Translations under genes and position numbers: made by a program
Assembly: GCF_030209175.1 (NCBI RefSeq)
Contig: NZ_JARVSM010000006.1
Location: 186,001 to 250,000, forward strand
Length of the DNA: 64,000 bases
Direction of reading: 5' to 3'
Origin: Pseudomonas sp. efr-133-TYG-5
GTDB taxonomy: Bacteria > Pseudomonadota > Gammaproteobacteria > Pseudomonadales > Pseudomonadaceae
Notes under the pieces: generated by a model
Databases searched by the model: none
What the model was told of the DNA's origin: nothing
Seen by the model: the letters and a program-made list of their open reading frames with translations, nothing else
Part shown: positions 8,859 through 16,125 of the stretch, piece by piece
How positions within the stretch are numbered: position 1 is the first letter of the stretch
Layout: every line of letters starts with the position of its first letter

Positions 8859-9049
8859 TCCCGTTAATTATTCCTGAAAGGTTCCCCGGAACTATTGTTT
8901 CAATTTATGTCGTCGCTGATACAAAGCACTTTTCCGGCAGATTCGCCCGATTCGCGAAACAGTCTGGAAGTCGATCCGGGGTTTTTCCGGGGCGGGTGCA
9001 GGACTACGCTGCCGGCATTGTTTTTCCAGTCATTTGCCGGAGCCTGCCG

Positions 9050-9718
9050 ATGATCCTTCATTACATTTACGACCCGCTGTGCGGCTGGTGCTACGGCGCC
9101 AAACCCTTGGTACAGGCCGCCCGGCAAGCATTGCCGGTGATCGCCCATGGCGGCGGGATGATGACCGGGGCCAACCGCCAGCAGGTGTCGCCGCAACTGC
9201 GCGATTACGTCATGCCTCATGACCGGCGCATCGCCGAGTACACCGGACAACCCTTCGGCGAAGCCTATTTCCAGGGCCTGTTGCGCGATCACACGGCGGT
9301 GTTCGATTCGGCACCACCGATTGCCGCCGTGCTCGCCGCGGAGCAGATCGATGGGCGCGGCCTGGACCTGCTCGGGCGCTTGCAGACGGCGCACTACGTC
9401 GAAGGGCGGCGCATCGCCGACAGGGCAGTGCTGCTGGAGCTGGCAGTTGCCGAGGGTTTCCCGGCGGCGGAATTTCTCGAGGCCTTCGAGCGTGCCGATG
9501 CCGCGCAGCACATCCGTGACAGCCGTCAGCTGCTCGCCAGAGTCGGCGGTCAGGGCTTTCCCACCTTCGTGCTGGAGCGTGACGGCCATTTCACCTTGCT
9601 CGATATCAGCCCGTGGCTGGGCAAGCCCGAGGCGTTCGTCCAGTGGTTGCGCGCGGCGCGTGCGGTGAGTCCGATTGCCGCTGGCAAAGCGGTTTGCGGC
9701 ATCGACGGTTGCGCCTGA
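9050..9718 (+). CDS. DsbA/FrnE-family thioredoxin-fold oxidoreductase, CGWC type
   Basis: A 222-residue cytoplasmic DsbA-like protein with the redox motif CGWC at residues 11-14 (YDPLCGWCYGAKP) and a cis-proline segment GFPTFVLE near residue 166. There is no signal peptide. The start at 9050 gives the canonical N-terminal strand MILHYIYDP directly before the motif. It is a single gene between the divergent siderophore receptor and the oprD-type porin. It belongs to the same broad family as the CPWC protein at 16122 but is a distinct branch. The biological substrate is unknown. Confidence 0.85.
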   Translation: MILHYIYDPLCGWCYGAKPLVQAARQALPVIAHGGGMMTGANRQQVSPQLRDYVMPHDRRIAEYTGQPFGEAYFQGLLRDHTAVFDSAPPIAAVLAAEQIDGRGLDLLGRLQTAHYVEGRRIADRAVLLELAVAEGFPAAEFLEAFERADAAQHIRDSRQLLARVGGQGFPTFVLERDGHFTLLDISPWLGKPEAFVQWLRAARAVSPIAAGKAVCGIDGCA

Positions 9719-9821
9719 CGGTGATGGGAAGTCACTTCCTCTGCGTGCTTTCGGGCAATCGCCTATCGCAATAAAGTCTTTTCTTAGACGATTTTTGCCT
9801 ATTTACAGACGATTCTTGAAA

Positions 9822-9851
9822 TTGACACATTGTTCAGCACACGGCTAGGAT
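9822..9851 (+). promoter_or_regulatory. sigma70-type promoter in the oprD leader region
   Basis: TTGACA at 9822-9827 and TAGGAT at 9846-9851 are separated by 18 bases. Transcription would begin near 9858, giving a leader of about 160 bases before the porin start codon. It contains an A-rich motif and a strong hairpin. Confidence 0.6.
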
Positions 9852-9897
9852 TCGCCCCAACGCCTGTGGCCAACCGCCATGACCCAAAAATAATAAG

Positions 9898-9934
9898 AAG
9901 GCCCGCCACGACTTTGTCGTGGGCGGGCCTTTTT
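9898..9934 (+). terminator. terminator-like hairpin inside the oprD leader
   Basis: AAGGCCCGCCACGA / TCGTGGGCGGGCCTT with a short loop and a following TTTTTG forms a near-perfect intrinsic terminator. It lies downstream of the promoter at 9822 and 83 bases before the porin ATG, so it could act as an attenuator or end a short RNA. The sequence CCCAAAAATAATAAGAAG directly before it matches the AANAANAA pattern bound by Hfq/Crc in Pseudomonas. Confidence 0.7.
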
Positions 9935-10016
9935 GTTTCGGGGTGAAAAAAGAGCGCAATAGCGCCGTTTCAGCCGTTCGACACAGCGCGTTTCAACCGG
10001 TAATAAGGAAAACAAA

Positions 10017-11303
10017 ATGTTGAACAAGCGAATCAGCCTGATCGCTCTGGGGATGTTGAGCGCCACACAGGCCATGGCTAACGACCAGGCCGAATCCAAG
10101 GGTTTTGTTGAAGACAGCAGCCTCAAAGTGCTGCTGCGCAATGCCTATATCAATCGTGACTTCAAAGACGGCAACCCGGACAAATCCGAGTGGGGCCAAG
10201 CGGCCATCGGTACCTTCTCGTCCGGCTTCACCCAGGGCACCGTGGGTGTCGGTGTCGATGCCTTCGGTCTGTATGCATTGCGTCTGGACGGCGGCAAGGG
10301 CCGCAGCGGCGCCGGTGGTATCGACTTCTTCAAGCAGGGTGACAGCGGCAACGCGGCGGATGACCTGTCCAAGGGCGGCGCAGCGGTCAAGTTCCGTGTC
10401 TCCAACACCGTGTTGACCTACGGTGACCAGATGCCGGCCCTGCCGGTGCTGAGCTATGACAACTCGCGTCTGCTGCCGGAAAGCTACACCGGTACCCTGA
10501 TCACTTCCAAAGAGATCAAGGGCCTGGAGCTGAACGCCGGTCGTTTCACCGCCGAATCGCGCAAGAGCGCTGAAGGCCGTGACAGCGGTGGCCTGAAGTC
10601 GATCAACGTATTGGGCGGCAGCTACCAGTTCACCGAACAGTTCAAGGCGGCGCTGTACGCTTCCGACGTTGAAGACGTCATGAAGAAACAGTACGTGAAC
10701 GCCAACTACGTGTTCCCGATCGACAAGGATCAGTCGCTGACCCTGGACTTCAACGGCTACCGCACCAAGCTCGACAAGTCCTATGCCGAGTTCAAGAACA
10801 CCGGCGGCCAGGACAACAAGATCTGGAGCCTGGCCGCAACGTTCGCGACCGGCCCGCACTCCTTCACCGTGGCGCACCAGCGCAGCACTGGCGACAGCAA
10901 CCTGGGTTACCCGTACGGCGGTTATCAGAACGCGGGTTTCCGTCAGGGCGATGGCGGCAACACCATCTACCTGGCCAACTCCTACTGGTCGGACTTCAAC
11001 GCTGAAGACGAGCGCAGCTGGCAGTTGGGCTACGGTCTGGACTTCGGCGCCTTCGGCGTTCCGGGCCTGAGCTACAACTTCGCTTACGTGCGTGGCGACA
11101 ACATCACCACCGACACCAGCAGCGGCGGCACTGAGCGCGAGATCTTCAACCAGGTCAAATACGTCGTGCAGAGTGGCCCGGCCAAAGACCTCAGCGTGAA
11201 GTTGCGCAGCTCGATCCTGCGCGTCTCGCAGAAGTCCAGCGACTACAACGCCGGTGGCAACGAAGTGCGTGTGTTCGTCGATTACCCGATCAACATCTTC
11301 TGA
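10017..11303 (+). CDS. OprD-family outer-membrane porin
   Basis: A 428-residue porin that would admit small carboxylates, amino acids or peptides. A signal peptide is cleaved after ATQAMA (about residue 21). The mature protein opens with the OprD-family segment EDSSLKVLLRNAYINRDF, carries the QGTVGVGVDAFGLYALRLDGG segment typical of the family, and ends in aromatic NIF. Length is normal (about 420-450). Ribosome site AATAAGGA precedes the ATG. The specific subfamily (OccD or OccK) cannot be fixed by eye. Expression is likely shaped by the leader terminator and A-rich motif upstream. Confidence 0.92.
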   Translation: MLNKRISLIALGMLSATQAMANDQAESKGFVEDSSLKVLLRNAYINRDFKDGNPDKSEWGQAAIGTFSSGFTQGTVGVGVDAFGLYALRLDGGKGRSGAGGIDFFKQGDSGNAADDLSKGGAAVKFRVSNTVLTYGDQMPALPVLSYDNSRLLPESYTGTLITSKEIKGLELNAGRFTAESRKSAEGRDSGGLKSINVLGGSYQFTEQFKAALYASDVEDVMKKQYVNANYVFPIDKDQSLTLDFNGYRTKLDKSYAEFKNTGGQDNKIWSLAATFATGPHSFTVAHQRSTGDSNLGYPYGGYQNAGFRQGDGGNTIYLANSYWSDFNAEDERSWQLGYGLDFGAFGVPGLSYNFAYVRGDNITTDTSSGGTEREIFNQVKYVVQSGPAKDLSVKLRSSILRVSQKSSDYNAGGNEVRVFVDYPINIF

Positions 11304-11328
11304 TGTTCGACCCGGCGTAACAGCCATT

Positions 11329-11359
11329 AAAAAACCCCGACTGGCTCGGGGTTTTTTTT
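11329..11359 (+). terminator. terminator after the OprD-family porin
   Basis: AAAAACCCCGA / TCGGGGTTTTTTTT hairpin 26 bases after the porin stop; strong intrinsic terminator. Confidence 0.88.
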
Positions 11360-11426
11360 CGGTTTTTATTGATTGGAAGGCAAAAAAACCCATGTTTCTG
11401 TCACTTGAAAACACTTTTTCGAGTGG

Positions 11427-11530
11427 TTCAGGCAGCGCTTCAACCAGGGCTTTAAATGCCTGAAATTCTTTCTCATGGACGCAAATTCTCCACCTAATAA
11501 ATTAGGTCGCTCAACGTAGCGGAGAATTTG
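11427..11530 (+). promoter_or_regulatory. structured leader RNA of the dioxygenase operon, burying the ribosome binding site
   Basis: Two nested sets of perfect inverted repeats lie between the porin terminator and the dioxygenase ATG. First, TTCAGGCA (11427-11434) pairs with TGCCTGAA (11457-11464). Second, CAAATTCTCC (11482-11491) pairs with GGAGAATTTG (11521-11530) to form a 10-bp closing stem. Inside it are ACCTAA-UAAA-TTAGGT (11492-11507) and CGCT / AGCG (11508-11521), giving a three-way junction. The Shine-Dalgarno sequence GGAG (11521-11524), nine bases before ATG 11534, is part of the closing stem. This is the architecture of a translational switch, although the same palindromes could be protein operators. 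It matches no riboswitch class I recognise. Confidence 0.5.
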
Positions 11531-11533
11531 GTA

Positions 11534-12280
11534 ATGATCGTGTTAAACAAAGAAGTGGGCGAATCGCTGCGGCGCGACAAATATGCCAATGTGCAGGCCG
11601 CCGACTTCAATCTCTACGGTCATTTCTCGGACTTCGTCAGGTTGACCAGAAGTTGGGAAAACATGGAGCCCGACAGCTACTACGGTCAGGCTGAAGCAGG
11701 TATGCGCTATCGTCGCTACAGCGACTTCGAATACAACCCCAAGACCCGCGAACTGAAGCAGCTCGAACATCGCGCGTACGTGCAGTCGAAGGAAAACAAC
11801 GCCTACGTCGGCGGCGTCGTGCGGCACTTCCAGGACTTCTCCGATGAAGTCATCGAGTCGCCGGTGATGCGCAGCCTGATCGACACCGATTTCGAGGTCT
11901 ACAAAAGCGTGCTGCCGGAAGAGCTGCACGATGAGATCTGGCAGTGCCAGATCCACCAGATCCGCATCGAGATCAAGCCCGGCAAGCAACTGGAAATCAC
12001 CCCGGAAGGCATTCACTGCGACGGCTATCCGTTCAGCGGCGTGCATTTCTGGGGGCGCAACAACGTCGAGGGCGCCGAAAGCCGTCTGTACGACATTCAC
12101 GAGCAGCAGCTGGCGTCGACCACGTACAAAGAGATTCTCGACACCACCTACTTCCTCGATCGCGACATGCGCCACTACGTGACCCCGGCGCGCAACACCC
12201 ACACCCATGCCATGGCGTACCGGCAGATTCTGGCGATTTCTTTCTCGCGGCCCGGGACCGCTTTCGACATTGTTCGCTAA
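11534..12280 (+). CDS. 2-oxoglutarate/Fe(II) dioxygenase of the free amino-acid hydroxylase (IDO-like, 2OG-Fe_Oxy_2) family
   Basis: A 248-residue protein resembling the family of bacterial dioxygenases that hydroxylate free aliphatic L-amino acids (L-isoleucine dioxygenase and relatives). The iron ligands appear as H161-C-D163 in GIHCDGYPFSGVHFWGR and H225 in THTHAMAYRQ, with R230 placed to bind 2-oxoglutarate. Length fits the family (about 240-250). The start at 11534 follows GGAG at 11521; an upstream in-frame TTG is less likely. It heads an operon with a GNAT enzyme and AzlC/AzlD exporter, which suggests that the hydroxylated amino acid is further modified and exported. The substrate (Leu, Ile, Met or other) cannot be read from sequence. 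Confidence 0.82.
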   Translation: MIVLNKEVGESLRRDKYANVQAADFNLYGHFSDFVRLTRSWENMEPDSYYGQAEAGMRYRRYSDFEYNPKTRELKQLEHRAYVQSKENNAYVGGVVRHFQDFSDEVIESPVMRSLIDTDFEVYKSVLPEELHDEIWQCQIHQIRIEIKPGKQLEITPEGIHCDGYPFSGVHFWGRNNVEGAESRLYDIHEQQLASTTYKEILDTTYFLDRDMRHYVTPARNTHTHAMAYRQILAISFSRPGTAFDIVR

Positions 12281-12737
12281 TCAGATCACCCCAGTCGACG
12301 GCGTCGAGTGCTCGACGCCGGTGGTGCTGCGGCGCGCCACCGCCAAGGACGCGCAGCGCATGGAGCGTTTCTTCCGCCAGTTCGACGAAGTGTCGTTCTG
12401 CGAATGGCAGGACGCCAAATGCCTGCGCGGTGTATTGATCCAGAAGACCACCACCGCCTACCTGGCCTTCGACGTGGAGGGCGAAATCGTCGGGGCGGTG
12501 CTCGGCGGCATGCTCGGCAGTCGCGGCACCATCAATCACCTGGCGGTCAGCCCGCGCTATCGCAGCCAGGGTGTCGGTCAGCGCCTGGTGGAAGCGGCGT
12601 CGTCCGACATGAAGCGGGTCGGTGTGTTGCGGATGTTTCTGTTCGTCGACGATGCTAACCTCGCGGGCAAGCGATTCTGGGCTGCCCAGGGTTTTTGCGA
12701 GCCTCACGGCGAACGGACATTTGAGAGGGACCTATGA
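12270..12737 (+). CDS. GNAT-family N-acetyltransferase
   Basis: A GNAT acyltransferase of about 155 residues. The acetyl-CoA loop RSQGVGQRL follows the beta-4 strand INHLAVSPRY, and the C-terminal FLFVDDANLAGKRFWAAQGF is the usual motif B. The start is uncertain: TTG at 12270 overlaps the dioxygenase stop by 11 bases and gives the most natural N-terminus, while an ATG at 12207 would add 21 residues. The stop overlaps the azlC start by four bases. Between an amino-acid dioxygenase and an amino-acid exporter, the simplest inference is acetylation of the hydroxylated amino acid, but this is unproven. Confidence 0.82.
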   Translation: MFANQITPVDGVECSTPVVLRRATAKDAQRMERFFRQFDEVSFCEWQDAKCLRGVLIQKTTTAYLAFDVEGEIVGAVLGGMLGSRGTINHLAVSPRYRSQGVGQRLVEAASSDMKRVGVLRMFLFVDDANLAGKRFWAAQGFCEPHGERTFERDL

Positions 12738-13450
12738 ATGAAACGTCCGGCAGTGCGCCGCTGATGGCTGACCCTCAGCCGTCGCGCACGTTTGCCGAAG
12801 CCAGCCCGGTGGTGGCCGGCTACTTCACGGTGTCGTTCGTGTTCGGCCTGATGGCCGTCAACGCCGGGCTGCCGCTGTGGCTGCCGGTGGCGATGTGTCT
12901 GTTCGTCTACGCCGGGGCTTCGCAGTTCGCCGCGCTGGCGCTGATCAGCAGCGGTGCGTCGCTGACCACCATCGTCCTGACCACGTTCCTGATCAATGCG
13001 CGGCATATGCTGATGTCGGTGTACATGGCCAAGGCCCTGCGCGCGCTGGGCCTGAGCCGCATGGAGCGCTGGTGCTACGCCGGCGGCCTGACCGACGAAT
13101 CGTTCGCCTTCCACAGCGTCAAGCTCGGAAACGGTGCGCCGGTGAACGTGCGCTACCTGATCGGCTTCAACCTGTTCTGCCACACCTCTTGGGTGCTCGG
13201 TGGCTTGCTCGGCGCCCTGTGCGCGCAGTACGCGGCGCACCTGATCAAATACCAGCTCGACTACGCGCTGACCGCAATGATGCTCTATGTGCTGGTCTCG
13301 CTGTGCAACACCCGCAAAAAACTCATTGCCGCCCTGGCCGCTGTGCTGTGCATGGGCGCGCTGAGCCTGGTCGGCACCTCGCCGTTCAATGTATTCATCG
13401 CCACGTTTGTGGGCTGCGGAGTGGGTGTATGCCTGACCAGACGTTCCTGA
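12734..13450 (+). CDS. azlC: AzlC-family branched-chain amino-acid exporter, large subunit
   Basis: A 238-residue inner-membrane protein with several hydrophobic segments and the AzlC signature FVYAGASQFAALALI followed by FLINARHMLMS. AzlC works with the small AzlD protein to export branched-chain amino acids or analogues. It overlaps the GNAT gene by four bases and azlD by 22 bases, so the complex is translationally coupled within the dioxygenase operon. The cargo is likely a branched-chain amino acid or the product of the upstream enzymes. Confidence 0.92.
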   Translation: MNETSGSAPLMADPQPSRTFAEASPVVAGYFTVSFVFGLMAVNAGLPLWLPVAMCLFVYAGASQFAALALISSGASLTTIVLTTFLINARHMLMSVYMAKALRALGLSRMERWCYAGGLTDESFAFHSVKLGNGAPVNVRYLIGFNLFCHTSWVLGGLLGALCAQYAAHLIKYQLDYALTAMMLYVLVSLCNTRKKLIAALAAVLCMGALSLVGTSPFNVFIATFVGCGVGVCLTRRS

Positions 13451-13746
13451 TCCTGGTGGTCGCGCTGATGATGGCCGTGACCTTCCTGCCGCGGGCCCTG
13501 CCGCTGCAGGTCAACACCGAGCACTGGCCGCCCTTCGTCGCGCGGGCGCTGGAGTACTTGCCGGTGGCGATCGTCGCTGCGATCAGCCTGACACCCTTGG
13601 TAATCAAGGATCAGCACCTACAGCTCGATCGCCCGGAATTCTATGCTGCGATTCCGACGTTGCTATGTGCGTATTTCAGCAAAAACCTCTTTCTCAGTGT
13701 GGCGGTTGGCACGGCTGCGTACATTGCGCTCGGTTCGTTCATGTAG
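13429..13746 (+). CDS. azlD: AzlD-family branched-chain amino-acid exporter, small subunit
   Basis: A 105-residue, four-helix membrane protein with the AzlD-type start TFLILVVALMMAVTFLPRALPL and the segment PVAIVAAISLTPLVI. It forms the export complex with AzlC. The ATG lies inside azlC (22-base overlap). Its last 84 bases also overlap the 3' end of the convergent LysR gene, an unusually deep antisense overlap of two coding regions. Confidence 0.9.
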   Translation: MPDQTFLILVVALMMAVTFLPRALPLQVNTEHWPPFVARALEYLPVAIVAAISLTPLVIKDQHLQLDRPEFYAAIPTLLCAYFSKNLFLSVAVGTAAYIALGSFM

Positions 13747-14589
13747 CGGCAGGTCGACCACATCGTTCAACGCCTGGCCGGACAGATCCGGGTTGTTCAC
13801 CGCCAGGCGTACTTCGAGGAAATCCTCGAACCCGGGGAAAATCGTCAGGCCATTTTTCTGCGCGGCCTCACGCGAGACCATGCCGACCGCGTCCATCTGC
13901 GTGATGAGCGACAGGGTCAACGTTTCGCTGCAGGAATAAATCGTCCGCTGACTGTTTTCGTGATTGCCCAGGCCAGCGTCGAGAAAACGCAAAAAGCTGT
14001 GGGAATACGGACAATCTTCTGCAGGACGCACCTGGAACTTGTTGCCGAGCAAGGTCAGCGGATCGTTTTCCTGACCGCAATGCGCGCCGACCACCTGCAC
14101 CTGCACTTCCGGCAGGACAATGCTCGGCAGCCCCGGCCGTTGCGGGCCGATCAGCACCGCGAGGTCGAAGTCTTCGTTCTTCAGCTTGCTGAGGTTTTCC
14201 ATCGACTCGGCGTAGCTGAATTCCATCTGGTAATCGGGAAACACCTCGATCAGGCGTCCGATCAGGCGCCGGTTGAAGTCAGGCGCGAGCGTGGTGTTCA
14301 ACGCCACTTTCAACGTGCGCTGGCCCGGCACCTTGAGTGCTTCGACTTTCTCTTCCATCTGACGCGTGGCGATCAGCACCCGATCCATATAAGGCGTCAG
14401 CTCGGTGCCTTGCGGCGTCAGCGTCAGGCCTTTGTTCGAGCGGCGAAACAAGCGGAAACCGAACTGTTCTTCGACCTTGTTCAACTGCGCGGCCAACGCC
14501 TGCACGGTCAGACAGGAATGCTCGGCTGCGGCCGACAACGAGCCGGTCTGCACGATGCGCATGAGGTTGCGTAAGGTTCTGCTATCCAT
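13663..14589 (-). CDS. LysR-family transcriptional regulator
   Basis: A 308-residue LysR-type regulator. The winged helix-turn-helix covers residues about 1-62 (TLRNLMRIVQTGSLSAAAEH, then QALAAQLNKVEEQFGFRLFRR), with a periplasmic-binding-like effector domain after residue 90. It converges on the azl operon and its 3' end overlaps azlD by 84 bases, so the C-terminal tail RANRHTEKEVFAEIRT is encoded antisense to azlD. Control of the dioxygenase operon is plausible from location, but the regulator is not divergent from its promoter as is usual for the family. The true C-terminus could be an extension gained by stop-codon loss. Confidence 0.88.
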   Translation of the reverse strand: MDSRTLRNLMRIVQTGSLSAAAEHSCLTVQALAAQLNKVEEQFGFRLFRRSNKGLTLTPQGTELTPYMDRVLIATRQMEEKVEALKVPGQRTLKVALNTTLAPDFNRRLIGRLIEVFPDYQMEFSYAESMENLSKLKNEDFDLAVLIGPQRPGLPSIVLPEVQVQVVGAHCGQENDPLTLLGNKFQVRPAEDCPYSHSFLRFLDAGLGNHENSQRTIYSCSETLTLSLITQMDAVGMVSREAAQKNGLTIFPGFEDFLEVRLAVNNPDLSGQALNDVVDLPLHERTERNVRSRANRHTEKEVFAEIRT

Positions 14590-14782
14590 GGGTAATGCCC
14601 TCTGAAGTGGGCTGGGTATTGTTGTGTACGTGAGTGCCGATCCGGCGCCATCTGCTGGCTATATTCCTGCACCTGAGCATAGTTGTCGCGGATTTAGTAG
14701 CGAATTGATGTCCCCGCCGATGGCTGGAGACTGACACAGGATCGGGGTTTTTGTTGACGCGGGGGTGATTGAGGTCAAAAAA

Positions 14783-14814
14783 ACTGCCCGACTCGAAGGC
14801 GTCGGGCAGTGTTT
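14783..14814. terminator. hairpin with T/A tracts on both sides (possible bidirectional terminator)
   Basis: ACTGCCCGAC / GTCGGGCAGT with an eight-base loop, preceded by AAAAAAA and followed by GTTTT. It separates the LysR gene from the low-GC patch to the right. Confidence 0.55.
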
Positions 14815-15066
14815 TGTGCGGTTGGGTGGTCGCTGCTGGGACAATTTCGCACAGCTTTCTCGCGCTGTTCTGCATTGGAATCGGAAGCATCCCATTCAAA
14901 AGTAAGATCGAGCTGATTTATAAACGCAGCACAAGTGGCTGAAATATCAGGTAGTTACTTCGGGACTTTTCCACTCCGAGGCTATTGGATATCCAGGCAA
15001 TGCCGGCGTCCGCGAAGCTAGCGAGAAGATGCCAATGAGTTTGCCAGGGAGCAGGGCTCTACCTGA
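14815..15066. other. gene-poor low-GC stretch upstream of the toxin-like ORF
   Basis: No convincing gene. In the frame of the downstream toxin-like ORF, codons DANEFAREQGST can be read at about 15028-15063 between two in-frame stops (TAG near 15019, TGA at 15064). This looks like decayed upstream coding sequence. Base composition is clearly less G/C rich than the flanking core. Confidence 0.4.
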
Positions 15067-15111
15067 CCAAAGGATCTTGGTTTACCGGACATACGTGATA
15101 TTGAACCCGAG

Positions 15112-15483
15112 TTGCTGACTTCGGCGATCAGAGAACGTCCAGGTGCTGAGAGTCTTGAAGCTGCATGGGAGCAAGTTGCCAAAGGCTTCGGACTTTATGA
15201 CGGCCTCAATGCAACGGTGATTGATACACCAATTTGCCCCGTTTTAGTGAGGCGCGAGCACTTATTGCACATTGTGGAAAAGCGCCCGAATGCCAGGGAG
15301 CGCTTTACAGAATTCGCGCAAGACACCCTGAAAAAACCGTTGGAGATCTGGAAGGTTTCCTACGATGACGACTCTTTCCGACTGTCATTTATCGGTGCCT
15401 ACAACGCGAAATACCAGATGCTGGTCGTGATCCATATCGATCACGGCAACGTACTCTGGAACTTCATGAACTGCGACAAATAA
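15112..15483 (+). CDS. putative PBECR-like (Barnase/EndoU/ColicinE5-RelE superfamily) nuclease toxin tip, probably a remnant
   Basis: A 123-residue product from a TTG at 15112; the open frame extends back to 15067 (PKDLGLPDIRDIEPE). The C-terminal half resembles the phage/polymorphic-toxin PBECR fold: a conserved histidine in VRREHLLHIVEKRP, a helix ERFTEFAQDTLKKPLEIWK, then two strands ending HIDHGNVLWNFMNCDK. Such domains are usually the C-terminal warhead of much larger toxins. Here no delivery domain precedes it, in-frame stops lie upstream, and no clear ribosome site is present, so it is probably a decayed toxin end. No immunity gene is obvious downstream before the terminator at 15547. 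Family assignment is by eye. Confidence 0.5.
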   Translation: MLTSAIRERPGAESLEAAWEQVAKGFGLYDGLNATVIDTPICPVLVRREHLLHIVEKRPNARERFTEFAQDTLKKPLEIWKVSYDDDSFRLSFIGAYNAKYQMLVVIHIDHGNVLWNFMNCDK

Positions 15484-15546
15484 GGCACTGAACAAGCATC
15501 GGCATGGAGAGCTGCTGTTTCAACGTTACCGATGACCCTAACAAAA

Positions 15547-15572
15547 AAGGGCAGCCTTGCCAGGCTGCCCTT
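15547..15572 (+). terminator. hairpin downstream of the toxin-like ORF
   Basis: AAGGGCAGCC / GGCTGCCCTT with loop TTGCCA, preceded by an A run; no T run follows, so it would terminate better on the minus strand. Confidence 0.5.
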
Positions 15573-15906
15573 CACGAAAAAGTCACTTGATATTGTGCTC
15601 CCTCAAGCGGGGGAGAAGAGGTCTCACCCGAACGCTGATTTTCAGGTCATCAACGGGGTTCCTAACGCCGGCTATCGCCACCTGATGGCAGCCGGTTTCG
15701 CGCTCTTGGGGCCGATTCTCTGCCACTGAATTTGCTGTGTCAACTTAAGCCTTCAGGAGGCAAGCGGTAACGAAAGGCTTGTCGATTCATTACATCGCAT
15801 CACAAATGAAGTACCCCGCCGCTACTTTTTCCCCTCCCGCCGCACGCCTAAATTGAGCTCCAACACCTGACCCTCATCCCGAAGGCAGGTCACTGGAGAA
15901 CTCGTC

Positions 15907-16125
15907 ATGCCATTTGTCAGCGTACGCATTACCCGCGACGGGGTGACCGCCGAGCAGAAAGCTCAGGTGATCGCCGAAATCACCGAAACCCTCGAGCGCG
16001 TGCTCAACAAGCGCCCGGACCTGACCCACATCGTCATTGAGGAAGTCGACACCGATAACTGGGGTTACGCCGGAATGACCACCACCGAATATCGCCGACA
16101 ACTGGCGGAGCGGGGCCAGTCATGA
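15907..16125 (+). CDS. 4-oxalocrotonate tautomerase-family protein
   Basis: A 72-residue tautomerase-fold protein. After removal of Met1 the catalytic amino-terminal proline (MPFVSVRITRDGVT) is exposed, as required in this family. The segment THIVIEEVDTDNWGYAGM matches the C-terminal part seen in small tautomerases. Ribosome site CTGGAG precedes the start. It overlaps the next gene by four bases, forming an operon with a FrnE-type oxidoreductase and an SDR, a combination suggesting a small catabolic or detoxification pathway of unknown substrate. Confidence 0.9.
   Translation: MPFVSVRITRDGVTAEQKAQVIAEITETLERVLNKRPDLTHIVIEEVDTDNWGYAGMTTTEYRRQLAERGQS

Noticed and set aside
15532..15729. A 65-codon frame with a KKG-rich start
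   Set aside because: It begins inside a hairpin, has no ribosome site and no recognisable domain.
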